Origin: Opitutia bacterium | GTDB lineage: Bacteria > Verrucomicrobiota > Verrucomicrobiae > Opitutales > UBA953 | Length of the DNA: 17,558 nucleotides | Assembly: GCA_947465345.1 (NCBI GenBank) | Contig: CANHZL010000022.1 | Span: 1 to 17,558 of the forward strand | Direction of reading: 5' to 3' | Shown here: positions 6,815-14,390 of the stretch, piece by piece | How the letters are laid out: each line of letters opens with the position of its first letter | How positions within the stretch are numbered: the first letter of the stretch is position 1 | Translations under genes and position numbers: made by a program | Notes under the pieces: generated by a model | What the model was told of the DNA's origin: nothing | Database searches by the model: none | Seen by the model: only the letters and a program-made list of their open reading frames with translations

Positions 6815-9342
6815 AGCAACCCCTGCCCATCGACACCCTTCAGGATGGCCTGGTCGCCGCCTGCGGACGCGTGCGCAGGCTGGTGCTGCGTGCGCCCACG
6901 GGGTCCGGGAAGTCGACCCGCATCCCGCAGATGCTACTCGACCTCAATCTCGTCCAGGGGCAGATCGTCGTCCTGCAGCCTCGCCGCATCGCCGCGCGCT
7001 TGCTGGCCGCGCGTATCGCCCAGGAGCGCGATGTCCGACTTGGCGGCGAAGTAGGCTACCAGATTCGCTTCGAGCGCGTGGAGTCTGCCCAGACGCGCAT
7101 CAAGTTCGTGACCGAGGCTCTCTTGCTCCGTCAGATGGCTTCGGATCCGGAGCTCAAAGGCGTGGGCGCGGTGGTCTTCGATGAGTTCCATGAACGTAAC
7201 CTGCACTCCGACGTGGCCTTGGCCCTCGCGCGCCGCCTGCAGGAGACGCATCGCCCGGATCTGCTGATCATGGCGATGTCCGCGACGCTCGACACTGAAG
7301 CCGTGGCGAAGTGGCTCGGCTCGGCCGAGACCTTGGCCGCCGATGGTCGCGCCTATCCCGTTCAGATCGAGTACACGCATATGCCGCGTAACTCGACTCG
7401 GCCGATCTGGGACGCCGCGGCCGAACAGGTGAGGCGCGTCCTGAGGGAAGAAGGCGAAGGGGACATCTTGGTGTTCATGCCTGGCTCGTACGAAATCATG
7501 CGCACCATCGGCGCGGTGCGTAATCTGCCTGAGTCCGGCGGCGTCGACATCCTTCCGCTCTATGGCGAACTGCCTCCCGAAGAGCAGGATCGGGCGGTCA
7601 AGCCCAGCCCCGGCCGTAAGGTCATCGTGGCGACCAATGTCGCCGAGACATCGTTGACCATCCCCGGCGTCCGCGCCGTGGTCGACGCTGGTCTCGCCCG
7701 TATCGCCCGCTTCGATCCGCATCGCGGTATCGACACCTTGTTAGTCGAGCCGATCTCGCAGGCTTCTGCCGAACAGCGCGCCGGACGCGCCGGCCGAACT
7801 GGACCTGGTCGTTGCATCCGGCTTTGGTCGCAGACTGACCACGAAGCCCGTCCGCTCCGCGAAGTCCCGGAGATTAAGCGCGTCGACCTCTCCGAGACGA
7901 TCCTGCTCCTGCTTTCTTCCGGCTGGGGAGATGCCGCGACGTTCCCTTGGTATGAGAAGCCGGACGATAAGGCCCTGCAGCGTGCACTGACGGTCCTAGC
8001 GGACCTCGGAGCCGTTGATGTACACGGCAAGCTGACCACCATCGGCCGACGCATGTCGGTCTTCCCCGCTCATCCGCGCTATGCGAGGATGCTGCTCGCC
8101 GCCGGCGAGCTCGATTGCGTCTATGAGGTCTGCCGCATCGCCGGCCTCGCCCAAGGGCGAGATATTCTGTTCCGGAAGGTCGATGACCGTACCGAGAATG
8201 CCCGCGACTCCGTCGAGCAGGAAGACGGCTCCGACTTCTTTCCGCGGCTCGCTTTACTGCAGCAAGCAATTGACCTAAAATTCGATGCCGACGCCTGCGA
8301 TCGCTTCGGCGTGCACGGCCAGGCCGCGCGTCAGGCCGATCAGGCCGCCCGTCAGTTTCTCCGCCTCGCCGAAGGGCAGGGGCTCCCCGTTAGCGACCGT
8401 ATCGCCGACCCCGCCGCCATCCGCCGCTGCCTCCTGCTTGGTTTCTCGGACCGCCTCGCCGTCCGGCTCGATGCCGGTACGCTCCGCTGCGCCTTGGTAC
8501 ACGGCCGCACCGGCGAGCTCCGTCGCGAATCCTCCATCCGTAACGCCAAGCTACTGGTCGCCGCTGAAGTCGACGAGATTCAGGCGCGCGGTGGCGTGAC
8601 GACCTATCTCTCCTTGGCGACCGCGATCGAGGAGTCCTGGTTGCAGGAGCTATTCCCCTCCGAGTTCTCGACGGTCAACCACGTGCGCTATGATGCCACG
8701 CAGCGGCGCGTCGTCACCCGCGTCGAGCGTCGCTTCCGCGACTTGGTGCTCGAGGCCAAGGAGCGCGACGATGCTCCCTCCGATGCTGCCAGCCGTATCT
8801 TGGCCGAGGAAGTGGCCGCGGGGCGGCTGGAGCTCGAGAAGTGGGACGCGCCCGTCGATGCTTGGATTCGCCGCGTCAACTTCCTCTCAAAGCATTGCCC
8901 TGAACTAGGTATCTCCGTCTTCGATGACGCTGCCCGTCGCATGGTGATTGAAGAGGTCTGCACCGGGGCGGTGGCCTATCGCGATATCCGCGATCGCCCG
9001 GTCTTTGGCGTCGTCCGCGGCTGGCTGACGCACGAGCAGGCGATGGCGCTCGAGTCTTATTGCCCGGAGAAGCTTATCCTGCCGCGGAAGAAGCATCCCG
9101 CACGTATTGAGTATACCGCCGACGGCCAGGCGGAGATCGAAGCCACCGTGCAGGAGCTCTACGACTTCCCGGGCAGTAAGCTGCGCGTATGCCTCGGCAA
9201 GGTGCCGATGGTCATTTGCATCCAGTCGCCCGCCCGGCGTACGCAACAGCGCACCACCGACCTCGATGCCTTTTGGAAGGGCTCTTATGAAGGCGTGAAG
9301 AAGGAACTACGTGGGCGTTATCCCAGACACGAATGGCGCTGA
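6811..9342 (+). CDS. hrpB: DEAH-box ATP-dependent helicase HrpB
   Basis: This is an 843-residue DExH/DEAH superfamily 2 helicase, close to the usual HrpB length (about 810-850) and much shorter than HrpA. Walker A is APTGSGKST (28-36), motif II is DEFHER from residue 124 (the HrpB form rather than HrpA's DEAH), motif III is SAT (157-159) and motif VI is QRAGRAGR (322-329). The C-terminus carries the HrpB-specific ending DLDAFWKGSYEGVKKELRGRYP. HrpB's physiological role is poorly known; related DEAH proteins unwind or remodel RNA. The ATG overlaps the stop of the upstream phosphoesterase as ATGA, indicating coupling. No Shine-Dalgarno is evident. Confidence 0.95.
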   Translation: MKQPLPIDTLQDGLVAACGRVRRLVLRAPTGSGKSTRIPQMLLDLNLVQGQIVVLQPRRIAARLLAARIAQERDVRLGGEVGYQIRFERVESAQTRIKFVTEALLLRQMASDPELKGVGAVVFDEFHERNLHSDVALALARRLQETHRPDLLIMAMSATLDTEAVAKWLGSAETLAADGRAYPVQIEYTHMPRNSTRPIWDAAAEQVRRVLREEGEGDILVFMPGSYEIMRTIGAVRNLPESGGVDILPLYGELPPEEQDRAVKPSPGRKVIVATNVAETSLTIPGVRAVVDAGLARIARFDPHRGIDTLLVEPISQASAEQRAGRAGRTGPGRCIRLWSQTDHEARPLREVPEIKRVDLSETILLLLSSGWGDAATFPWYEKPDDKALQRALTVLADLGAVDVHGKLTTIGRRMSVFPAHPRYARMLLAAGELDCVYEVCRIAGLAQGRDILFRKVDDRTENARDSVEQEDGSDFFPRLALLQQAIDLKFDADACDRFGVHGQAARQADQAARQFLRLAEGQGLPVSDRIADPAAIRRCLLLGFSDRLAVRLDAGTLRCALVHGRTGELRRESSIRNAKLLVAAEVDEIQARGGVTTYLSLATAIEESWLQELFPSEFSTVNHVRYDATQRRVVTRVERRFRDLVLEAKERDDAPSDAASRILAEEVAAGRLELEKWDAPVDAWIRRVNFLSKHCPELGISVFDDAARRMVIEEVCTGAVAYRDIRDRPVFGVVRGWLTHEQAMALESYCPEKLILPRKKHPARIEYTADGQAEIEATVQELYDFPGSKLRVCLGKVPMVICIQSPARRTQQRTTDLDAFWKGSYEGVKKELRGRYPRHEWR

Positions 9343-9346
9343 CCCG

Positions 9347-10027
9347 ATGAGTACTTCTTCCGCGCCATGGTCATCGGTCCCTATTCACGTCATCGACTTT
9401 GAGGGCAGTTCACGCACTGGAGTCGTCGAGTTTGGCGTGGCCACAATCCTGGGCGGCGAAATCGTCTCCGCATCCACGCGCCTGCACGCGTCACGCGTTC
9501 CCGTGCCGGCAATTGATACCCAGTGCCATGGACTTGCGGCCAAGGACCTGAAAGGCTTGCCGCCGTTCGAATCCGAGTGGGATCAATGGGTTTCCCTTCG
9601 TCGCACCGGCCTGCTCGCCGCGCATAATGCTTCCGTTGAGTCAGGCCTCCTGCGTGGTACCTGGTCGCGCCCTTCGGCGGTACCGGCGTTCGTGGGCGAG
9701 GAAGCGTCCGTCGCCGAGTGGGGCCCTTGGATCGACACCTGCCGTCTCGCCCGGGCCTGGGCTCCGACCTTGGGGGACTTCCGTCTTTCCTCCCTGGTCT
9801 CCGTCCTCCGCCTGACTCCGCGCCTTGATGCGCTGGCGGCGGAGCATTGTCCCCCGAGCCGCCGGCGATATCACTGCGCATTGTACGATGCGTTGGCGGC
9901 GGCCTTGGTGCTGCGGGCCCTTTGTGGGTTGGAAGGGCGTTCGTCCGCCCCCCTTTCCCAGCTAGTCCGGGACAGCGTGTCGGCTCCGGTTGCCGATGAC
10001 CTGATGCAAGGCGAGCTTGGGCTCTAG
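9347..10027 (+). CDS. DEDDh-family 3'-5' exonuclease (DnaQ-like)
   Basis: This 226-residue protein has the RNase H-like exonuclease fold signatures: motif I DFEG (Asp17, Glu19), motif II HNASVE (92-97) and motif III YHCALYD (His175 to Asp180, the HxxxxD arrangement of the DEDDh class). WIDTCRLAR (127-135) is also typical of DnaQ-like exonucleases. The motif II aspartate is replaced by Glu97, which could alter metal binding or activity. I chose the ATG at 9347, four bases after the hrpB stop, over an in-frame GTG at 9311 that would overlap hrpB by 32 bases. It could trim DNA (proofreading or repair) or RNA. The neighbouring helicase is compatible with either. Confidence 0.88.
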   Translation: MSTSSAPWSSVPIHVIDFEGSSRTGVVEFGVATILGGEIVSASTRLHASRVPVPAIDTQCHGLAAKDLKGLPPFESEWDQWVSLRRTGLLAAHNASVESGLLRGTWSRPSAVPAFVGEEASVAEWGPWIDTCRLARAWAPTLGDFRLSSLVSVLRLTPRLDALAAEHCPPSRRRYHCALYDALAAALVLRALCGLEGRSSAPLSQLVRDSVSAPVADDLMQGELGL

Positions 10028-10042
10028 TTTCCGCTTCACTCC

Positions 10043-10074
10043 GAGGGGGGAGGCTAACTAGATAGGCATCCCTC
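10043..10074 (+). promoter_or_regulatory. possible mdh leader hairpin
   Basis: A purine run GAGGGGGGAGG (10043-10053) lies 22 bases before the mdh ATG, too far for a normal Shine-Dalgarno. GAGGG (10043-10047) can pair with CCCTC (10070-10074), immediately ahead of the ATG, so the start region could be held in a hairpin. Only 5 bp are involved. Confidence 0.22.
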
Positions 10075-10075
10075 T

Positions 10076-11077
10076 ATGGCTTCCAAGTCCCCCATTCGCG
10101 TCGCGGTCACCGGCGCCGCCGGCAATATCGGTTACGCCGCCATCTTCCGCCTCGCGTCTGGCGCCGTCTTCGGAGCCGACCAACCGGTCGCCCTCAATCT
10201 CATCGAAGTCGGGCCCGGCCTCAACGCCCTCGCCGGCGTCGTGATGGAACTCCAGGACTGCGCGTTCCCTCTTCTCACCGACGTCGTTGCCACTGGCGAC
10301 CTCAATGAAGGCTTCAAGGACGCTGACTGGTGCCTGCTCATTGGCGCCGTACCCCGCAAGGATGGCATGGAGCGCAAAGATCTCCTCGGTATCAACGGTA
10401 AGATCTTTATCGGCCAGGGCGAAGCCATCGCGCGCAACGCCAAGAAGAGCGTCAAGGTCCTCGTCGTCGGCAATCCTTGCAACACCAACGCCCTCATCGC
10501 CCTGCGCTCCGCTGGCGCCTTGCCGGTCGAGAATTTCTTCGCGATGACCCGTCTCGATGAGAACCGCGCTAAGTCGCAGCTCGCGGGCAAGGCCGGCGCG
10601 CACAACTCCGTCGTCAAGAACGTCGCCATCTGGGGTAACCATTCTTCGACGCAGTATCCCGACTTCACCAACGCCACCATCGGCGGCCAGCCCGCGACGC
10701 AGGTCATCACCGACCATACGTGGCTCAAGGAGACCTTCGTCTCCGATGTCCAGAAGCGCGGCGCCGCCGTCATCAAGGCCCGTGGCGCCTCTTCCGCTGC
10801 TTCCGCCGCGAACGCTGCGCTCGACACCCTGCGCAGCCTCCATGTCCCGACTCCGGCCGGCGAATGGCACTCCGTCGCGGTCCTGTCCAAGGGCGATTAT
10901 GGTATTTCCCCCGGCATCATGTTCGGCTACCCGCTCCGCACCAAGGCCGACGGCTCCTGGGAAATCGTCCAGGGTCTGCCGCTCGACGCCTTCTCCAGGG
11001 AGAAGATCGCGATCACCGAGAAGGAGCTGCTCGAAGAGCGCGCCACGGCTTCAGAAGCCCTCGGCCTGAAGCTCTGA
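10076..11077 (+). CDS. mdh: malate dehydrogenase, type 2 (cytosolic-like)
   Basis: The enzyme interconverts malate and oxaloacetate with NAD in the TCA cycle. It is 333 residues long, normal for this family. The Rossmann motif is GAAGNIGY (13-20). Glu44 at the end of beta-2 (LIEV) favours NAD over NADP. Substrate-site elements are [21 protein letters not shown] and TRLDENRA, and the catalytic histidine is in [10 protein letters not shown]. The extended type-2 layout, seen in animal cytosolic MDH and in several bacterial phyla, differs from the E. coli type. It starts 48 bases after the exonuclease and is followed by a terminator, so it may be a separate transcript or the end of the preceding one. 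An in-frame TAA at 10055 excludes an earlier start. Confidence 0.96.
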   Translation: MASKSPIRVAVTGAAGNIGYAAIFRLASGAVFGADQPVALNLIEVGPGLNALAGVVMELQDCAFPLLTDVVATGDLNEGFKDADWCLLIGAVPRKDGMERKDLLGINGKIFIGQGEAIARNAKKSVKVLVVGNPCNTNALIALRSAGALPVENFFAMTRLDENRAKSQLAGKAGAHNSVVKNVAIWGNHSSTQYPDFTNATIGGQPATQVITDHTWLKETFVSDVQKRGAAVIKARGASSAASAANAALDTLRSLHVPTPAGEWHSVAVLSKGDYGISPGIMFGYPLRTKADGSWEIVQGLPLDAFSREKIAITEKELLEERATASEALGLKL

Positions 11078-11093
11078 CCTGATATCGACGGAG

Positions 11094-11127
11094 AAAGGGC
11101 GGCCAAGGTTTCTTGAGCCGCCCTTTT
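11094..11127 (+). terminator. hairpin terminator between mdh and the convergent gene
   Basis: AAAGGGCGGC (11094-11103) pairs with GCCGCCCTTT (11117-11126). The stem continues inside as CAAG/CTTG (11104-11107 and 11112-11115) past one bulged A. The T tract on the plus strand is short. On the minus strand the same stem ends in a short T run, so it could also serve the convergent glycosyltransferase gene that ends at 11141. Confidence 0.75.
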
Positions 11128-11140
11128 CATGCCTGGACGA

Positions 11141-11959
11141 TCAGAGGACGATGGGCTGATTCTTCGCCTTCGTGTAGGCGGGAACAGTCATATAGCGTAC
11201 TTTCGAGCCCTTCAATGCGAACACCCCGTGTCTATTGAAGTCGATGCCTGCCTGCACGACGTTCGGCAAGGGTCCGCGGGCATAAGCTTCGCGCACGCTC
11301 TTAGTGAACATGATAGGTCCGGTGAGTTCGCGGATTGCGTCCTTCGGAAAGGCGAAGGTCTGGCCTTGGTAGCGCGGGTACTCGGCGCAGATATTCTGAA
11401 TCGTCCGAAGTGGAATCGCGTGTCCGGGGGCGAAACCGAAGCCCCACTGGAGGAGCAGCTTATCAGGATGGAGCAAATGCGGGGCGACGGCGGGTTCGCA
11501 GGCGATATGGCTCAGGTGGGGCTCGTAGGTGATGAGTGCCTCGGTCTCGGGGCCGTAAAGCGTACGGAGCGGAACCGTGCAGCCCTTGCTGATGTCGAAA
11601 TAGAAGCCGCCACGGTCTGCCATCAGGCAGTAGCGGAAGATATCTGTCCGCATCGGTCCGAAGAGGGACTTCTGGTAGATTGGGAAGATGGCATGGGCGC
11701 CCCACTTCTCCTGCATGTAGGCCTGCCGTTGGTCGCGATCCCAGAGTTCGAAGCTTAGTTCAGGATTAAGCGCTCGGAACGCGGCCATCTCGCGGAGATG
11801 GGTCTTCCCGAAGAAACGGTCTTCCCATGTCTGGATGACGAAAGGAGGAATCTTGCTGGCTGGCGCCTGCGTGGTCGCCGGACGATCGTCCAGCTGCTTC
11901 AGAGGCAGCTCATTCCAGTAGCGGATGGGGGCCAGGATTTGTTTCAGCTTATTGAGCAT
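11141..11959 (-). CDS. GT32-like glycosyltransferase (DXD-type sugar transferase)
   Basis: This 272-residue protein resembles the sugar-binding DXD-motif transferases of the OCH1/capsular-polysaccharide type. IPPFVIQTWE (37-46) matches the family start, and RTDIFRYCLMADRGGFYFDIS (104-124) corresponds to the signature that usually ends GGxYxDxD. Here the second aspartate is Ser124 (D122-I-S124), so metal coordination may be altered. There is no signal peptide or membrane helix, consistent with a cytoplasmic or peripheral enzyme using a nucleotide sugar. It starts three bases after the upstream DUF362-like gene, so the two are almost certainly one operon. The acceptor and product, perhaps a surface glycan, cannot be read from sequence. 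Confidence 0.78.
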   Translation of the reverse strand: MLNKLKQILAPIRYWNELPLKQLDDRPATTQAPASKIPPFVIQTWEDRFFGKTHLREMAAFRALNPELSFELWDRDQRQAYMQEKWGAHAIFPIYQKSLFGPMRTDIFRYCLMADRGGFYFDISKGCTVPLRTLYGPETEALITYEPHLSHIACEPAVAPHLLHPDKLLLQWGFGFAPGHAIPLRTIQNICAEYPRYQGQTFAFPKDAIRELTGPIMFTKSVREAYARGPLPNVVQAGIDFNRHGVFALKGSKVRYMTVPAYTKAKNQPIVL

Positions 11960-11962
11960 GGT

Positions 11963-12961
11963 TCAAGGAGCGCTCAGGCGGACCAGCGTGATTTCCGAGG
12001 GCCGACAGGTGCCGAGGCGAATCTCTCCGGAGTTCGCCGCCGCGAAGATCGGCGGCTCTGGATGGATTGGTTCGATGCCGCTCGCGGTGCGGCCAGCGTT
12101 AATTTTCTGCAAGCCGATGAAATCAATGATGACTGGATTCGCGCTACTCAGGAGGGTCTTTTCCGAGCGGCACCAGCTCGCGTCAAAGCCAGGCCCTCCG
12201 AGGACTTGGTAGCGCTCCAGCGAAAGGATCGTAAGCAAGTTGCGTTTGGAGAGCTTCGGGATGGCACAGACTTCGACGGCCGCCTTGGAGGCGTTGAAGG
12301 GGTTGTCCAGAAAACGTTCGGCGTTGGCCATGTTGCCGAGCGAGGCCGCCGCCATCGCGCCGTGCACGCCGAGTGACTTACTGTCGCTGAGTACCGGAAG
12401 GTTGATCCAAAAGTCGACCTCATCGATGAGAGTCTTCGGGAGCACGCTGACGCGGGCGTCGCCCCAAGGGACGTCTTGCACGCCGGGTCGAGGCAGGACT
12501 TGGTTCTCGTAGCGCAGCTGGCTTTCTTTGGCCCAGTTCGTGGCGAACGTTTCCCACGCCAAGACGGGGGAGCCTTCGAATGTCTGGCTTTGCGTGGAGA
12601 GTCCGGGGAGAAAGCCCGCTTGGCGGAGGCTCTCGACCCTGGTGTCACAGAGCGTGATGGCCTGATGGGCGAACCCGCGCCGGATTAAGGCCGCGGTGAT
12701 CGCTCGGATTAGCGGCTTGGAGGTCGCCAAGCCGGCGCCACCTTCAGAGGAGAGCTTAAGGCCGCAGCGGCGGAGGTCGCCTGGGCGAAGCCCGACGCCG
12801 GTACGGCCTTCGAATTCGGCGAGGGTCTTCTCTACCGCCGAGGCGTAATCCTTATCCTGGAATCCGCCAAGTTTCTGCTCGATCAGCAGGAGCTTCGGGT
12901 CGGTGGCTGCCTGGGCGCCGGATAGCCCCAGCGAAAAGAGGATGTAGGCGAAAATTCGCAT
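11963..12961 (-). CDS. secreted DUF362-like protein, function unknown
   Basis: The ATG at 12961 gives 332 residues with a clear Sec signal peptide (MRIFAYILFSLGLSGAQA, cleavage after residue 18). A longer open frame to 13135 exists, but its 58 extra residues are not signal-like and it would read back into the divergent MFS gene. The mature part resembles DUF362 proteins: KPLIRAITAALIRRGF followed by a strand, then EVDFWINLPVLSDSKSLGVHGAMAAASLGNM, which matches the 'invPklKtH...alKN.G' region, and later NPVIIDFIGLQKIN. I see no CxxC iron-sulfur motif of the kind found in some DUF362 proteins. It probably acts in the periplasm. It is followed after three bases by a glycosyltransferase gene. The family match is by eye, so moderately sure. 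Confidence 0.65.
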   Translation of the reverse strand: MRIFAYILFSLGLSGAQAATDPKLLLIEQKLGGFQDKDYASAVEKTLAEFEGRTGVGLRPGDLRRCGLKLSSEGGAGLATSKPLIRAITAALIRRGFAHQAITLCDTRVESLRQAGFLPGLSTQSQTFEGSPVLAWETFATNWAKESQLRYENQVLPRPGVQDVPWGDARVSVLPKTLIDEVDFWINLPVLSDSKSLGVHGAMAAASLGNMANAERFLDNPFNASKAAVEVCAIPKLSKRNLLTILSLERYQVLGGPGFDASWCRSEKTLLSSANPVIIDFIGLQKINAGRTASGIEPIHPEPPIFAAANSGEIRLGTCRPSEITLVRLSAP

Positions 12962-13043
12962 GGCCTTATCATCATCCCCCCGCCCCGCTTCGCAAGCCGC
13001 TGTTTTGTTTGCGCAGGTCGGCATGGGCCCCATCTTGGGCTTC

Positions 13044-14390
13044 ATGTCCGCCCCCGTCGTCCCCGCCCAGCGTCGCACCCTAGGGCTAATCTTCCTGACG
13101 GTGTTCATGGATATCGTGGGCTTCAGTATCATCATCCCGCTGTTCCCCCATCTGCTTAAGCATTACATTGAAAGCGAAGGCTCGGTCGGCACGTTGATTG
13201 GCTCGCTGAATGCCGCCGCGGAATGGATGGGTGGCGATACCGTCTTTAAAAAGACCGTCCTATTCGGCGGCCTGCTCAGCACCCTTTACTCGCTTCTGCA
13301 GTTCATCTTCTCACCTATCTGGGGTGCCATGTCGGATCGACTTGGTCGCCGCCGCATCCTCACCATCACTCTGGCGGGTAACGCCATCTCCTATCTCCTT
13401 TGGATTTTCGCCGCCCAGTTCTGGGTCGTCGTCGTCACGCGCCTCGTCTCCGGCATGATGGCCGGCAACATCGCCGTCGCCAGCGCCGCTGCCGCAGATA
13501 TCACCGACGAAAAGGAGCGCACGAAAGGCATGGCCGTGGTCGGCATCGCCATCGGCCTCGGTTTCGTCTTCGGCCCGGTCATCGGCGGCCTCGCCTCGTC
13601 CGTGCAGTTCACTCACGGCCCGGTTCTCGGCTCTTTCGGGCTCAATCCCTTCTCCGTCCCCGCCGCCATCGCCGCTTCGCTCGCTTTGCTCAACTTCCTG
13701 TTGGTTGTGAAATTCTTCCCAGAGACCTTAGCGCCTGAGCGCCGTGCCGCATCCGATGCCAAGCGTCCTTCAATCTTTGATCTCGCCACGGTGCGATCTT
13801 CCGCTGTCCGTCGCACTTCCTTTGCGAACCTCGTCTACCAAGTGGCCTTCACTGGTATGGAAAACACCATCGTTTTTTTGACGCTGGCGCTCTTCTCCTA
13901 CAGCCCACGGGACAACGCCTGGCTATTTCTTTTCAATGGTGCCTGCATGATCTTCGCCCAAGGGCTGGCTCGTCAGTTGGTCAAGCGCATGGGGCAACGT
14001 AAGGTCGTCATCCTGGGCATGCTGATTGCTTCCGTCGCCTTCGTGGTCGTTGCTTTAATTCCGCCGACGCTCGCCGCCGCTGGCGATGGTGCAGAGACGA
14101 CCTTCTATCTTGGTCTTGGCCTGATTTCTTTCGCTACGGGCCTGATCCTGCCCAGCGTTTCGGCCTTGGTTTCACTTTATTCGGATGCTTCCGAGCAAGG
14201 TCGTAATCTCGGCATTCTGCGCTCAGCCGGCTCGCTCGCACGCGTCATCGGTCCGGTCACGGCCGCCCTATTGTATTTCCACTTCGGTTCGCACTTCTGG
14301 GTCTATATCGGCGGCGCGCTGCTGATGTTGCCCGCGATCTGGGTCGTCCGCGGTCTGCCTGAGCCGGAATCCGAACGGCTGAAGGCCTAG
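13044..14390 (+). CDS. MFS drug:H+ antiporter-type transporter (TetA/DHA1-like)
   Basis: This 448-residue, predominantly hydrophobic protein has about 12 membrane segments. Residues 12-38 form the first (LIFLTVFMDIVGFSIIIPLFP). MFS motif A, GAMSDRLGRRR, is at 94-104, and the antiporter motif C, GLGFVFGPVIGG, at 171-182, marking it as an exporter of the drug:proton antiporter type. The loop between helices 1 and 2 is unusually long (about residues 39-71). I chose the ATG at 13044 because its product starts a few residues before helix 1. Earlier in-frame ATGs at 13023 and 12960 add a poorly conserved segment, and the latter would overlap the divergent gene's start. The substrate cannot be inferred. 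Confidence 0.88.
   Translation: MSAPVVPAQRRTLGLIFLTVFMDIVGFSIIIPLFPHLLKHYIESEGSVGTLIGSLNAAAEWMGGDTVFKKTVLFGGLLSTLYSLLQFIFSPIWGAMSDRLGRRRILTITLAGNAISYLLWIFAAQFWVVVVTRLVSGMMAGNIAVASAAAADITDEKERTKGMAVVGIAIGLGFVFGPVIGGLASSVQFTHGPVLGSFGLNPFSVPAAIAASLALLNFLLVVKFFPETLAPERRAASDAKRPSIFDLATVRSSAVRRTSFANLVYQVAFTGMENTIVFLTLALFSYSPRDNAWLFLFNGACMIFAQGLARQLVKRMGQRKVVILGMLIASVAFVVVALIPPTLAAAGDGAETTFYLGLGLISFATGLILPSVSALVSLYSDASEQGRNLGILRSAGSLARVIGPVTAALLYFHFGSHFWVYIGGALLMLPAIWVVRGLPEPESERLKA

Noticed and set aside
11129..11758. Long plus-strand open frame opposite the glycosyltransferase, and other long frames opposite real genes (for example 1298-2605 and 5636-6454 on the minus strand).
   Set aside because: They are antisense shadows of well-identified genes in GC-rich DNA, lack recognisable motifs, and their composition follows the codon bias of the opposite strand.
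12960..13043. Longer start for the MFS gene at 12960 (its ATG overlaps the divergent gene's ATG within CATG) or at 13023.
   Set aside because: The added residues are not membrane-like and would leave no space for a divergent promoter; ATG 13044 lies just before helix 1. The 13023 start has a weak AGG upstream and cannot be fully excluded.
12962..13135. 58-codon upstream extension of the DUF362-like gene on the minus strand.
   Set aside because: The Met at 12961 begins a clean signal peptide; the extension is the reverse complement of the MFS 5' region and has no signal-like features.
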